64,000 nucleotides of DNA from Saprospiraceae bacterium (GTDB lineage: Bacteria; Bacteroidota; Bacteroidia; Chitinophagales; Saprospiraceae), in contig JAJTFM010000014.1 in assembly GCA_021298575.1 (NCBI GenBank), forward strand, positions 1-64,000. The letters run 5' to 3'. Position numbers and translations under genes: made by a program. Each line of letters opens with the position of its first letter. The stretch's first letter is position 1. Below, one piece after another: positions 55,662-64,000 of the stretch. The notes under the pieces are model-generated. The model made no database searches. It was given only the letters and a program-made list of their open reading frames with translations, and was not told the origin of the DNA.

Positions 55662-55995
55662 CATGGTAGAATTCGGCCTGGTCATTTCAGGTATTTTGCC
55701 CAATAAAAAGTCCCGGATAAAATTTTACACTGTTGAAAAAAATATCATCCGTATTCAAAAAATACCGTTTTCGCCAGCCTTTTTTGAACGTTGTTTTTTA
55801 TAAATATATGCTTTTCAATTAAATATGAAATTAGTGTTAATCTATAAAGCGTGTTAGTAACCATAATTCGATGTTGATAACTATGGTAGTTTTGGGGGTT
55901 ATCCACATTGAATTGTTTAGTTATCCACATTATTAACAATACCAATTGTTTTAAAAAAGTGTTTTTTCAATTTTGACGGTTAAATTTGCTGCACT
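55662..55995. other. AT-rich region with DnaA boxes before dnaB (possible replication origin)
   Basis: No gene. The stretch is markedly AT-rich compared with its surroundings, mainly 55720-55870. Perfect DnaA boxes TTATCCACA lie at 55899-55907 and 55921-55929, and a one-mismatch box TTATCAACA lies on the minus strand at 55880-55872. A further near-box TTATCCACG is inside dnaB near 56076. TAAATTTG at 55981-55988 could be a -7 element. Either an origin (AT-rich unwinding stretch plus box cluster) or DnaA control of dnaB would explain this. Confidence 0.5.
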
Positions 55996-57516
55996 ATGGC
56001 AGAATCAGATAACAAATCGAATTATCAGTCGTCGGCCGACCGTAACAGGCGCCGCAATCCGCAGAATGGAGAGGGGTTATCCACGTATGTTTTCGGCAAG
56101 GTTCAGCCTCAGGCTGTTCAGTTGGAAGAAGCTGTACTGGGCGCCCTGATGCTTGACCGCGACGCACTTCCGATGGTCATGGACATCCTTCGTCCGGAGA
56201 GTTTTTACACGGAAGGGCACCAGCTTATTTACCGTGCTGTCATCCGCCTCTTTGAGCGCTCCAATCCGGTTGATTTGCTCACTGTAACGGAGGAGTTGAA
56301 AAAGAGTGGTGATCTTGAAAAGGCCGGAGGTGGTTATTATCTGGTAGAGTTGACGCATCGTGTGGCATCTGCTGCCAATATTGAGTATCACGCAAGGATA
56401 ATAGCCCAGAAGCATATACAGCGCGAACTGATCCGGGTGAGTACGAATGTAATTCGCGATGCTTACGAGGATACAACGGATGTCTTCAACCTGCTCGACG
56501 ATGCGGAGAAGGGTCTGTTTGCCATCACGCAGAACAATTTGAGCCGCAGTTATGAATCCATGGGGTCTCTAAGTTCCAAAGTGTTGAAACAGATAGAGGA
56601 GCTTACCCAAAAGGGCGATGGCCTTACCGGTGTGCCGACGGGTTTCACCGATCTGGACAGGCTCACGTCCGGCTGGCAGCCTTCCGATCTGATTATCGTT
56701 GCGGCTCGTCCGGGCATGGGTAAAACCTCTATGGTACTGGCTGTGGCACTGAATGCAGCGCGTGATTTTGGCAAGGGGGTAGCCCTCTTTTCACTTGAGA
56801 TGGCCAGTACGCAGCTTGTTCAGCGACTTATCTCCATGGAGGCTGAGATTGCAGGCAGTAAAATGCGAAACGGAAAACTGGAAGATTACGAATGGCAGCA
56901 ACTACAAACTACGGTAGAGCGTCTCAGCAATGTTCCTATTTTTATTGACGACACTCCCGCAATCAATATTTTTGAACTGAGGGCCAAGTGCCGCCGTATG
57001 AAACAGCAGCACGACATACAAATGGTGATTATTGATTACCTGCAGTTAATGACCGGCTCCACGGAAGGGAAAGGCGGTAACCGCGAACAGGAAATTGCCG
57101 GTATATCGAGGGCCCTGAAAAGCCTTGCCAAAGAGTTGAATATACCCGTTATAGCGCTTTCACAGTTGAGCCGTGCCGTGGAAGTACGGGGAGGAAGCAA
57201 GCGCCCCCAGTTGAGTGACCTTCGTGAATCGGGCAGTATAGAGCAGGATGCAGATATCGTCGCATTTATTTATCGCCCCGAGTACTATCAGATACTGGAA
57301 GACGAGAGCGGCCAAAGCCTGAAGGGAATAGCGGAGTTTATCGTGGCGAAGCACCGCCACGGTGCACTGGATACTGTGCGCATGCGCTTTCAGGATACCT
57401 TCGCCAAGTTTGTCAACCTCGACGATTTTGCCGGAAATGATCCGTTGGCAGGTCCGTTTCAGCCAACAGTCGTTAGCCGTCCATCGAAAATGAATGACGA
57501 GGACATACCGTTCTGA
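55996..57516 (+). CDS. dnaB: Replicative DNA helicase DnaB
   Basis: 506 residues. Hexameric 5'-3' helicase of the replisome. The N-terminal domain begins near QAVQLEEAVLGALMLDRDAL; the RecA-like domain has Walker A ARPGMGKTSMVLAVALNAAR, LFSLEMASTQLVQRLISMEA, Walker B MVIIDYLQLMTG and SDLRESGSIEQDADIVAFIY. No intein is present. The leader region before it holds DnaA boxes. Confidence 0.97.
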   Translation: MAESDNKSNYQSSADRNRRRNPQNGEGLSTYVFGKVQPQAVQLEEAVLGALMLDRDALPMVMDILRPESFYTEGHQLIYRAVIRLFERSNPVDLLTVTEELKKSGDLEKAGGGYYLVELTHRVASAANIEYHARIIAQKHIQRELIRVSTNVIRDAYEDTTDVFNLLDDAEKGLFAITQNNLSRSYESMGSLSSKVLKQIEELTQKGDGLTGVPTGFTDLDRLTSGWQPSDLIIVAARPGMGKTSMVLAVALNAARDFGKGVALFSLEMASTQLVQRLISMEAEIAGSKMRNGKLEDYEWQQLQTTVERLSNVPIFIDDTPAINIFELRAKCRRMKQQHDIQMVIIDYLQLMTGSTEGKGGNREQEIAGISRALKSLAKELNIPVIALSQLSRAVEVRGGSKRPQLSDLRESGSIEQDADIVAFIYRPEYYQILEDESGQSLKGIAEFIVAKHRHGALDTVRMRFQDTFAKFVNLDDFAGNDPLAGPFQPTVVSRPSKMNDEDIPF

Positions 57517-57525
57517 CAAAATGAA

Positions 57526-57562
57526 TTTTCGGGCGGATAACACGAGGCTGTCCGCCCGAAAA
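57526..57562. terminator. Inverted repeat between convergent dnaB and tatA
   Basis: TTTTCGGGCGGA (57526-57537) and TCCGCCCGAAAA (57551-57562) pair perfectly over 12 bases. T-tracts outside the stem are weak, so this is a probable but not certain two-way terminator. Confidence 0.7.
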
Positions 57563-57572
57563 CAAAAGAGAA

Positions 57573-57788
57573 TTAATTGTCGATGCTCTTCTTGTCAGTT
57601 TCGCGCATACCCTGACGGATTTCGTCTTCCACTGCGTTTTTGGCACTGTTGAACTCGCGTATGCCCTTTCCGATGCCACGCATCAGTTCAGGTATCTTTT
57701 TGCCGCCGAAAAGCAGTACTACTACCAGAAAAATAAGCAGAAACTCGGTGGCGCCCAACTGGCTGAGGAACAAAAGAGTGTTGGTCAT
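57573..57788 (-). CDS. tatA: Sec-independent translocase subunit TatA/E
   Basis: 71 residues from the start at 57788 (MTNTLLFLSQLGATEFLLIF); upstream open codons to 57962 are not family-like. One membrane helix (LLIFLVVVLLFGGKKIPELM) followed by the amphipathic helix RGIGKGIREFNSAK and a charged tail. TatA forms the pore for folded proteins. No tatC is adjacent. Confidence 0.92.
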   Translation of the reverse strand: MTNTLLFLSQLGATEFLLIFLVVVLLFGGKKIPELMRGIGKGIREFNSAKNAVEDEIRQGMRETDKKSIDN

Positions 57789-57916
57789 GATCTGTAAATT
57801 GAAAATTAGAAACGTGGCATTGCTGCCAACTGCCGGAGAAACAGCCCCGGTACAGCAAAGGTACGTCGGAACAGTGGTAGTTGGCCTTGTTATTTGGAAA
57901 TCATTGTGACTATGTG

Positions 57917-57948
57917 GTTGCTTTACTGCCCAAAAGTGTTTAACTTTG
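57917..57948 (+). promoter_or_regulatory. Promoter of recQ
   Basis: GTTG at 57917-57920 and TAACTTTG at 57941-57948, 20 bases apart, 38 bases before the recQ start. Confidence 0.55.
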
Positions 57949-57985
57949 AAAACAAATTTCATCAGTCACCACAAAAATCATCAGA

Positions 57986-60133
57986 ATGACGCTCCAGAAT
58001 GCTACTCAGGCTCTTAAAAAGTTCTTTGGTTACGACCAGTTCAGGCCGTTGCAGGCCGATATTATTCAGGCTGTTTACGAACGCCGGGATGTGCTGGTAC
58101 TGATGCCCACCGGCGGAGGCAAAAGTATATGTTATCAGATTCCTGCGGTTACCCTCGAAGGAACAGCCGTTGTCATCAGTCCGCTCATAGCTTTAATGAA
58201 AGATCAGGTAGAGGGGTTGAGTGCCAACGGTATTCCCGCTGCCTATATTAACAGTTCCATGGACGCAGCCCAGATCCGTAGGGTGGAGGATGCGGCTATT
58301 GACGGACATATCAAGGTGTTATATGTCAGTCCCGAAAAAATGGTCTCTCAGGGTTTTCAACCGCTGCTCAAACGGCTTAAAATCACTTTGTTCGCCGTTG
58401 ATGAAGCGCACTGTATTTCTGCGTGGGGGCATGATTTCAGACCCGAATATACCCAGCTGAAATTTCTCAAGGAACAGTACCCGGGCGTACCCATGATCGC
58501 TCTCACGGCAACTGCCGACAAACTGACCCGAAAGGATATAGTCAGCCAGCTCGAACTCAATGATCCTGCTACATTTATAGCGTCTTTCGACCGGCCCAAT
58601 ATCAGTCTGACGGTAGCTTCCGGACAAAAGCGGTTCGAGCAGATTGTGGCTTTCCTGAAAGAACGGCCCCGTCAATCGGGTATTATTTACTGCCTGTCGA
58701 GAAAAAATTGTGAAATACTTGCCGAAAAACTCAACCAAAAGGGATTCCGTGCGGCGTACTATCATGCAGATATGCCGGCCGCCAAAAGGAGTCAGACGCA
58801 GGAGGATTTTATCAACGACCGTGTGCCGATTGTGTGTGCAACCATCGCCTTCGGTATGGGTATTGACAAAAGTAACGTCCGGTTTGTTATCCATTACAAT
58901 CTCCCCAGGAATATGGAGGGGTATTATCAGGAAATAGGTCGGGCAGGCAGGGACGGTTTGCCTGCTGACGCCGTGCTGTTTTTCAGTTATGCTGATGTAA
59001 TGTCTTACCGTGACATGTTCGAACAGGGCGACAGTCCGCAAGAGCAGAAGGATCTGAAAATTGCCAAACTGGAGCGTATGTTTCAGTTTGCCGAGGCACT
59101 GATTTGCCGGCGGAAGACGGTACTTAATTATTTCGGGGAGCCCTACGATCAGAATTGTGGCAACTGCGACGTATGCAAGAACCCGCCAAGGCAGTTCGAC
59201 GGTACCATGGCTGCCCAAAAGGCACTTTCAGCCGTACTGAGGACGGGTGAGAAGGTGGGTATGAACCTGCTGGTGGATATCCTCCGCGGCAGCAGCAAGC
59301 GGGATATCTTTGATAATAATTATCATCAGATCAAGACTTACGGGGCCGGCAAGGAGTACAGTTTCAACGACTGGCTGTATTTTTTGCTGCAGATGATGCA
59401 CCTTGGGCTCATTGAGGTGGCTTACGACGAGCGCCACAGGCTTCGTGTAACCGATGAAGGCAAAAAGGTGCTTTTTGAAGGCAAAAAGGTGCCGCTCGCT
59501 ATGCCAATTCCCAAGGAACAGCAGCAGGAAAGAGCACCTCGCTCGGTGGAAAAGTCCAGGGCCCAGGTGCTTCGGGAAGAGTTGTTCGAGCGCCTTGTTC
59601 AGTTGCGACGTGCAGTTGCACAACGACAGGGAGTGCCGCCATACCTTATTTTCAGCGACGCTACCCTGCAGATTATGGCTGAAAAACATCCTGTTACCGA
59701 CAATGCCATGAAGGAAATTTCAGGGGTTGGCGAACGAAAGCTCCAATTATACGGAGATGTATTTATCGGGGAAATAAGAAAATTTGTAGCCGAAAAGAAG
59801 GGAGAAGGGTATCAGGTACGCGGCGGAACCCAGATTGTCACCTGGGAAATGTTCCGCGACGGAAACAGTGTGGAGGATATAGCACAGACGCGCGGGCTTG
59901 CGGTTACAACCATTCACTCGCACTTGTCCAGTATGTACGAGCACGGCGAAACACTGGATATCACCCGGTGGCTTGAACCCGAAGAGCGCGATATCATTCA
60001 GGGCGCACTTCACCTTTTTGAGGAGCCGTATCAGTTAAGGCCTATTCTCGATCATTTCGATGGTCGCTATTCTTTCGACAAAATTCGCTGGGCTATAGCA
60101 GATGCTCGCAGACGCACACGGGAGCAGGAGTGA
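57986..60133 (+). CDS. recQ: ATP-dependent DNA helicase RecQ
   Basis: 715 residues. 3'-5' helicase in recombination and repair. Domains in order: helicase with FRPLQADIIQAVYERRDVLV, Walker A MPTGGGKSICYQIP, DEAH box AVDEAHCISAWGHDFRPEY, FDRPNISLTVAS, ATIAFGMGIDKSNVRFVIHY; zinc-binding Cys set CRRKTVLNYFGEPYDQNCGN (C-x-x-C partners following); a winged-helix RQC region; HRDC near residues 525-600 (QGVPPYLIFSDATLQIMAEK, ISGVGERKLQLYGDVFIGEI); and a C-terminal helix-turn-helix-like segment (EDIAQTRGLAVTTIHSHLSS). The HRDC domain is the same family as the small DGR protein at 1695. Confidence 0.96.
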   Translation: MTLQNATQALKKFFGYDQFRPLQADIIQAVYERRDVLVLMPTGGGKSICYQIPAVTLEGTAVVISPLIALMKDQVEGLSANGIPAAYINSSMDAAQIRRVEDAAIDGHIKVLYVSPEKMVSQGFQPLLKRLKITLFAVDEAHCISAWGHDFRPEYTQLKFLKEQYPGVPMIALTATADKLTRKDIVSQLELNDPATFIASFDRPNISLTVASGQKRFEQIVAFLKERPRQSGIIYCLSRKNCEILAEKLNQKGFRAAYYHADMPAAKRSQTQEDFINDRVPIVCATIAFGMGIDKSNVRFVIHYNLPRNMEGYYQEIGRAGRDGLPADAVLFFSYADVMSYRDMFEQGDSPQEQKDLKIAKLERMFQFAEALICRRKTVLNYFGEPYDQNCGNCDVCKNPPRQFDGTMAAQKALSAVLRTGEKVGMNLLVDILRGSSKRDIFDNNYHQIKTYGAGKEYSFNDWLYFLLQMMHLGLIEVAYDERHRLRVTDEGKKVLFEGKKVPLAMPIPKEQQQERAPRSVEKSRAQVLREELFERLVQLRRAVAQRQGVPPYLIFSDATLQIMAEKHPVTDNAMKEISGVGERKLQLYGDVFIGEIRKFVAEKKGEGYQVRGGTQIVTWEMFRDGNSVEDIAQTRGLAVTTIHSHLSSMYEHGETLDITRWLEPEERDIIQGALHLFEEPYQLRPILDHFDGRYSFDKIRWAIADARRRTREQE

Positions 60134-60432
60134 TATGGCCTCTCATACAAACCGGAACTGCTCCGGTCGAACAAGCCGCTGTCGGATTTGTGCCGGAAAA
60201 ATTCGTCTGGAATGAATGTCGGAGAGCAGTAACATAATGGTCATATTTCGGAAAATATGTGAAAAAGACGGGCAAAACAAGGGAACAAAGTGGTAACCAA
60301 CGGCAGTTTGGCGTCCGTTTATCTGGAAATCCTCTAAATCTGTCGGTTTTTGAGAACATTTATTCTGTATTTGGGTTCATTTTAGCGTGAAATCTGACTA
60401 CATTTGCGCGTTTTTTGACAAAAATTAATGTA
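60134..60432. promoter_or_regulatory. Spacer before aconitase with a promoter-like element
   Basis: TTTG at 60370-60373 and TACATTTG at 60399-60406, with 25-base spacing (longer than ideal), precede the acnA-type gene by 26 bases. A short hairpin ACCGGA/TCCGGT at 60151-60167 lies just after recQ without a T-tract. Nothing else is evident in this roughly 300-base stretch. Confidence 0.4.
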
Positions 60433-62706
60433 ATGGCCTCTACGATATTCGATCTGAAGATGCTGAAGGAGCACTACGCTACCTTCTCCGCCCGCGTTGA
60501 CGCGGCCAAAGCCAAGTTGAACCGCCCGCTGACGCTTTCTGAAAAAATTCTCTTTGCACACTTGCACAGCGATAATCCGCTGACCGACTACAAGCGCGGA
60601 AGCGACTATGTATTCTTTCAGGTTGACCGGGTTGCCATGCAGGACGCCACGGCACAGATGGCCCTGCTGCAGTTCATGACCTGCGGTCGCAGGAAAGTAG
60701 CCGTACCTTCCACTGTTCACTGTGATCACCTGATCACTGCCGAAAACGGAGCATCGAAAGATATGGTTGTGGCGCTGGACAAAAACAAGGAGGTTTTTGA
60801 TTTCCTCAGTACAGTATCCCAAAAGTACGGAATCGGTTTCTGGAAACCGGGTGCAGGTATCATTCACCAGATTGTCCTTGAAAATTACGCGTTTCCCGGA
60901 GGCATGATGATCGGAACCGACTCGCACACGGTGAATGCCGGCGGTCTGGGTATGCTCGCTATTGGTGTGGGTGGTGCTGACGCGGTTGACGCGATGAGCG
61001 GTATGGCCTGGGAGCTGCAGATGCCCAAACTGATTGGAGTCAAACTGACTGGCAAGCTGCGCGGATGGGCTTCACCTAAAGATGTCATTCTGAAAGTGGC
61101 GGGTATTCTCACTGTCAAGGGAGGTACTGGTGCCATCGTGGAATACTTCGGTCCGGGTGCCCAAAGTATGAGTGCAACCGGAAAGGGTACCATCTGTAAC
61201 ATGGGTGCAGAAATTGGCGCAACCACTTCCACATTTGGTTACGACAAGAGCATGGCTCGCTACCTGAAAGCGACCGGACGCAGCAAGATTGCCAACCTGT
61301 GCAATAAAGTTGCTCCTTATCTGACAGGCGATCAGGAGTGCTATGAAAATCCTGAAAAATACTTCGATCAGGTAATCGAGATTGATCTGAGCAAACTGGA
61401 ACCACACATCAATGGTCCGTTTACGCCAGATCTCGCATGGCCACTTTCCAAATTTGCTGCAGCCGTCAAGAAAAACAAGTACCCGGCCAAACTGGAAGTG
61501 GGACTCATCGGTTCCTGTACCAACTCCAGCTATGAAGATCTGACCCGTGCCGCTTCGCTGGCACGTCAGGCGGCAGAAAAGGGTATTGATGTGAAAGCCG
61601 AGTTCACTATCACACCGGGCTCCGAGCTCATCCGTTACACGGCTGAGCGCGACGGACTGCTGAAAGATTTTGAAAAAATTGGTGGCGTTGTAATGGCTAA
61701 TGCCTGTGGCCCCTGTATTGGCCAGTGGGCTCGCCACATGGATGATATGAAGCGCTCAAACTCCATCATGACGTCTTTCAACAGGAACTTCACTTCACGC
61801 AACGATGGCAACCCGAATACACACGCTTTCGTGGCTTCGCCCGAAATTGTGACTGCTTTTGCCATTGCAGGTGATCTGACGTTCAATCCGAAGAAAGGAA
61901 CACTGCTGAACAGCAAGGGTGAAGCCGTTAAACTGGATCCTCCGAAAGGTATTGAACTGCCCAAGGCCGGATTTGCCGTGGAAGATGCCGGTTATGTAGC
62001 GCCTGCCAAGGGTGCTATCAAGGTGGCTGTTGCCAGAGACAGTCAGCGTCTGCAGCTGCTGAAGCCGTTCAAACCAATCAGCAGTGACGAACTACAGGAT
62101 ATGCGCGTGCTGATCAAGGCAAAAGGCAAGTGTACTACCGACCACATTTCCATGGCCGGTCCATGGCTTAAGTTCCGTGGTCACCTCGAAAATATCTCCA
62201 ATAACTGTTACATCGGAGCTGAAAACTTCTTCAACGGAGAGCGCAACAAGGTGTACAACGTGGACAAGGGTGATTACATGGAAGTTCCTGCAAGCGCCCG
62301 TCATTATCAGAAAAAAGGAATCGGAACTATTATTTTCGGTGAAGAAAATCTGGGAGAAGGCTCATCCCGCGAACATGCTGCCATGGAACCGCGCTATCTC
62401 GGCGTCAAGGCTGTAGTGGTCAAATCGTTTGCCCGTATTCACCAGACCAACCTGAAGAAGCAGGGTATGCTGGCGCTTACTTTTGCCAATCCGACTGATT
62501 ACGACAAGGTTCGTCAGGACGACAAGGTGACACTGCTCGGTTTTGAGTCATTTGCTCCTGGCAAACCGTTGCAAATTCGTCTCGATCACACCGATGGCTC
62601 CTCCGAAACTTTTGCCGTGAATCACTCTTACAACGATCAGCAGATTGAATGGGTGAAGGCAGGTAGTGCACTGAACAAGATCCGCGCCGATTTCGGTGCA
62701 AAGTAA
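60433..62706 (+). CDS. Aconitate hydratase
   Basis: 757 residues from [20 protein letters not shown]; an ATG 18 bases upstream is possible. It interconverts citrate and isocitrate in the TCA cycle. The three iron-sulfur Cys ligands lie in [20 protein letters not shown] and [20 protein letters not shown]. Other family segments: [40 protein letters not shown], and the C-terminal swivel domain with [20 protein letters not shown] and [20 protein letters not shown]. The layout is the mitochondrial-type aconitase found across Bacteroidota. Single gene with terminator. Confidence 0.96.
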   Translation: MASTIFDLKMLKEHYATFSARVDAAKAKLNRPLTLSEKILFAHLHSDNPLTDYKRGSDYVFFQVDRVAMQDATAQMALLQFMTCGRRKVAVPSTVHCDHLITAENGASKDMVVALDKNKEVFDFLSTVSQKYGIGFWKPGAGIIHQIVLENYAFPGGMMIGTDSHTVNAGGLGMLAIGVGGADAVDAMSGMAWELQMPKLIGVKLTGKLRGWASPKDVILKVAGILTVKGGTGAIVEYFGPGAQSMSATGKGTICNMGAEIGATTSTFGYDKSMARYLKATGRSKIANLCNKVAPYLTGDQECYENPEKYFDQVIEIDLSKLEPHINGPFTPDLAWPLSKFAAAVKKNKYPAKLEVGLIGSCTNSSYEDLTRAASLARQAAEKGIDVKAEFTITPGSELIRYTAERDGLLKDFEKIGGVVMANACGPCIGQWARHMDDMKRSNSIMTSFNRNFTSRNDGNPNTHAFVASPEIVTAFAIAGDLTFNPKKGTLLNSKGEAVKLDPPKGIELPKAGFAVEDAGYVAPAKGAIKVAVARDSQRLQLLKPFKPISSDELQDMRVLIKAKGKCTTDHISMAGPWLKFRGHLENISNNCYIGAENFFNGERNKVYNVDKGDYMEVPASARHYQKKGIGTIIFGEENLGEGSSREHAAMEPRYLGVKAVVVKSFARIHQTNLKKQGMLALTFANPTDYDKVRQDDKVTLLGFESFAPGKPLQIRLDHTDGSSETFAVNHSYNDQQIEWVKAGSALNKIRADFGAK

Positions 62707-62727
62707 ATACTGAACTTTATCAGCAGC

Positions 62728-62768
62728 AGGAGCGCCCAGGAAGGAACACTTTCCAGGCGCTCCTTTTT
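62728..62768 (+). terminator. Terminator after aconitase
   Basis: AGGAGCGCC (62728-62736) pairs with GGCGCTCCT (62756-62764), with extra GGAA/TTCC pairing inside, followed by TTTT. Confidence 0.9.
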
Positions 62769-62786
62769 GCTATATGGAAGTCAAGC

Positions 62787-63671
62787 ATGAAAGTTGCCGG
62801 TTTCTCCTTTGTAAGAAATGCCCTGCGCTATGAATACCCCGTGGTAGAGGCAATCACATCCGTCTTGCCGCTATGCGACTATTTTGTAGTAGCTGTTGGT
62901 AACTCCGACGACGAAACACTTGAGCTCATCCGGAGTGTCGGGAGCCCGAAAATACATATTATAGAGACGGTATGGGACGATTCCCTGCGCGAGGGCGGGC
63001 GCGTACTCGCGCAGGAAACCGACAAGGCATTCTCGGCTATTCCGGCGGAGTACGACTGGTGTTTTTACATACAGGGAGACGAGTGTGTGCATGAGGCCGA
63101 GCTGCCGGTTATCCGCTCGTCAATGGAACAGTATCTGAGCGATACCGAAACGGAAGGTTTTCTCTTCAATTACCGGCATTTTTATGGTTCCTACGATTAT
63201 GTGGGTACCAGCCGGATGTGGTACAGGAGGGAGGTACGCATCATACGCAACAACCGGCAGATTTTTTCATACAAGGATGCACAGGGGTTCAGAGTTCGCA
63301 CGGAATCCGGCAACAGGAAACTCAATGTCCGCCTGATTGATGCGCATATTCATCATTATGGCTGGGTACGGGATCCCCGGGCGCAGCAACAGAAGCAGTT
63401 CGGATTTCACCGCCTGTACATGACTGACGAGGGGGTGGCCAAACAGGTTGGAACGTCGGAGACATTTGTTTATGACGGTTCGGAGCCATTACAGTTGTTC
63501 GCGGGTACCCACCCTGCTGTAATGCAGCCAAGGATACAGGCCCGGAACTGGCATTTTGAGACCGACCCCATCCGTGTCAGGTGGTCGCTGAAGGAGCGAA
63601 TTTCCCGGTTTGCAGAGCGTATGACCGGCTGGCGCCCCGGCGAATACAAAAATTACCGGCTGATCCGGTGA
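62787..63671 (+). CDS. Glycosyltransferase, family 2-like
   Basis: 294 residues. MKVAGFSFVRNALRYEYPVV then PLCDYFVVAVGNSDDETLEL and DWCFYIQGDECVHEAEL show a GT-A-type fold with a D-E-C metal-binding-like segment in place of the usual D-x-D. The late DAHIHHYGWVRDPRAQQQKQ motif is typical of a family often found as free-standing glycosyltransferases in Bacteroidota. Target unknown. It lies between the aconitase terminator and recG. Confidence 0.78.
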   Translation: MKVAGFSFVRNALRYEYPVVEAITSVLPLCDYFVVAVGNSDDETLELIRSVGSPKIHIIETVWDDSLREGGRVLAQETDKAFSAIPAEYDWCFYIQGDECVHEAELPVIRSSMEQYLSDTETEGFLFNYRHFYGSYDYVGTSRMWYRREVRIIRNNRQIFSYKDAQGFRVRTESGNRKLNVRLIDAHIHHYGWVRDPRAQQQKQFGFHRLYMTDEGVAKQVGTSETFVYDGSEPLQLFAGTHPAVMQPRIQARNWHFETDPIRVRWSLKERISRFAERMTGWRPGEYKNYRLIR

Positions 63672-63689
63672 GATCAGCAGTACGAGGTG

Positions 63690-63720
63690 TTGACAAATCA
63701 ACCCGTTTCCATTAACTTTG
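63690..63720 (+). promoter_or_regulatory. Promoter of recG
   Basis: TTG at 63690-63692 and TAACTTTG at 63713-63720, 20 bases apart, precede the GTG start by 30 bases. Confidence 0.6.
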
Positions 63721-63750
63721 TAGGTAGTCAACCACCAAACGCCATATATC

Positions 63751-64000
63751 GTGCCTGCACTCGACTCAAACATTGAATACCTGAAGGGAGTTGGTCCGCA
63801 ACGTGCCGATGCACTGCGCACCGAGCTCGGTATTTTCACCGTACGCGATCTGCTGTTTCATCTGCCGTTTCGCTATGTTGACCGTACGCGATTCCACAGT
63901 ATCCGCGATTTGCACACGGAGGGGGAAACTGTGCAGATAAGAGGTATTCTGCGCCGTCTGGAGACGCTGGGTGACGGACGGGCACGCAGGCTCGTGGGCA
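63751..64000 (+). CDS. recG: ATP-dependent DNA helicase RecG, N-terminal part (runs off the window)
   Basis: The frame opens with GTG at 63751 and stays open to the edge: VPALDSNIEYLKGVGPQRAD, ALRTELGIFTVRDLLFHLPF, RYVDRTRFHSIRDL and ETVQIRGILRRLETLG. The LKGVGPQRA...LLFHLPFRYxDR pattern is the RecG N-terminus leading into its OB-fold wedge domain. RecG reverses stalled forks. The helicase motors lie outside the window. Confidence 0.9.
   Translation, partial: MPALDSNIEYLKGVGPQRADALRTELGIFTVRDLLFHLPFRYVDRTRFHSIRDLHTEGETVQIRGILRRLETLGDGRARRLVG

Overview
The window is chromosomal DNA from a member of the Bacteroidota, probably a Saprospiria/Chitinophagia-type lineage (the finer placement is inference). 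The evidence: many genes have promoters of the Bacteroidota type (a TTTG/TTG element about 19-21 bases before TAnnTTTG, no E. coli-like -10); Shine-Dalgarno sites are mostly absent; several secreted proteins end in a type IX secretion (T9SS) sorting domain; and lineage-typical small proteins are present (ribosomal protein THX, a DUF5606 protein, a PepSY-like lipoprotein).

Positions 1-3300 hold the most unusual locus, a complete diversity-generating retroelement (DGR). It has a target gene with a coiled coil and a formylglycine-generating-enzyme (FGE)/C-type-lectin-like domain (2-1513, 5' end outside the window), a 135-base variable repeat at its 3' end (1376-1510), an HRDC-domain accessory gene (1695-2135), a DGR-type reverse transcriptase (2132-3151) and the template repeat (3133-3267). 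VR and TR differ at 21 positions. Twenty of these are adenines in TR; one is not. This adenine signature is directly readable from the sequence.

Positions 3300-31000 are a mosaic of housekeeping operons and repeats: a ferredoxin-NADP reductase, the str operon (rpsL-rpsG-fusA), a LOG-family hydrolase, pth, an unrecognised lipoprotein/TPR operon, a cell-envelope operon (M14 peptidase broken by a frameshift, FemAB-like acyltransferase, SPOR protein, RodA), a T9SS beta-helix protein, the accA-dapA-SET operon, tRNA-Asp followed by repeat-rich DNA with a gene remnant and a MITE-like element, a PepSY-like lipoprotein, a DsbA-family protein, an N-formylglutamate-amidohydrolase-like protein, nadD and a UvrD/PcrA helicase.

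Positions 31100-47470 are the fused S10-spc-alpha ribosomal operon, rpsJ to rplQ, with secY, map and rpoA, closed by a strong terminator. infA in this run carries an out-of-frame internal deletion of about 58 bases. The S3 protein has a long Arg/Gly/Asn-rich tail.

Positions 47480-64000 contain an unknown exported protein, a second T9SS beta-helix protein, an ATPase gene remnant, a biotin carrier protein with a PP2C/SpoIIE phosphatase, frr-DUF5606-glycosyltransferase, ribosomal THX, a DUF2147 protein, tRNA-Gln, an AT-rich region with DnaA boxes before dnaB (possible origin), tatA, recQ, aconitase, another glycosyltransferase and the start of recG.
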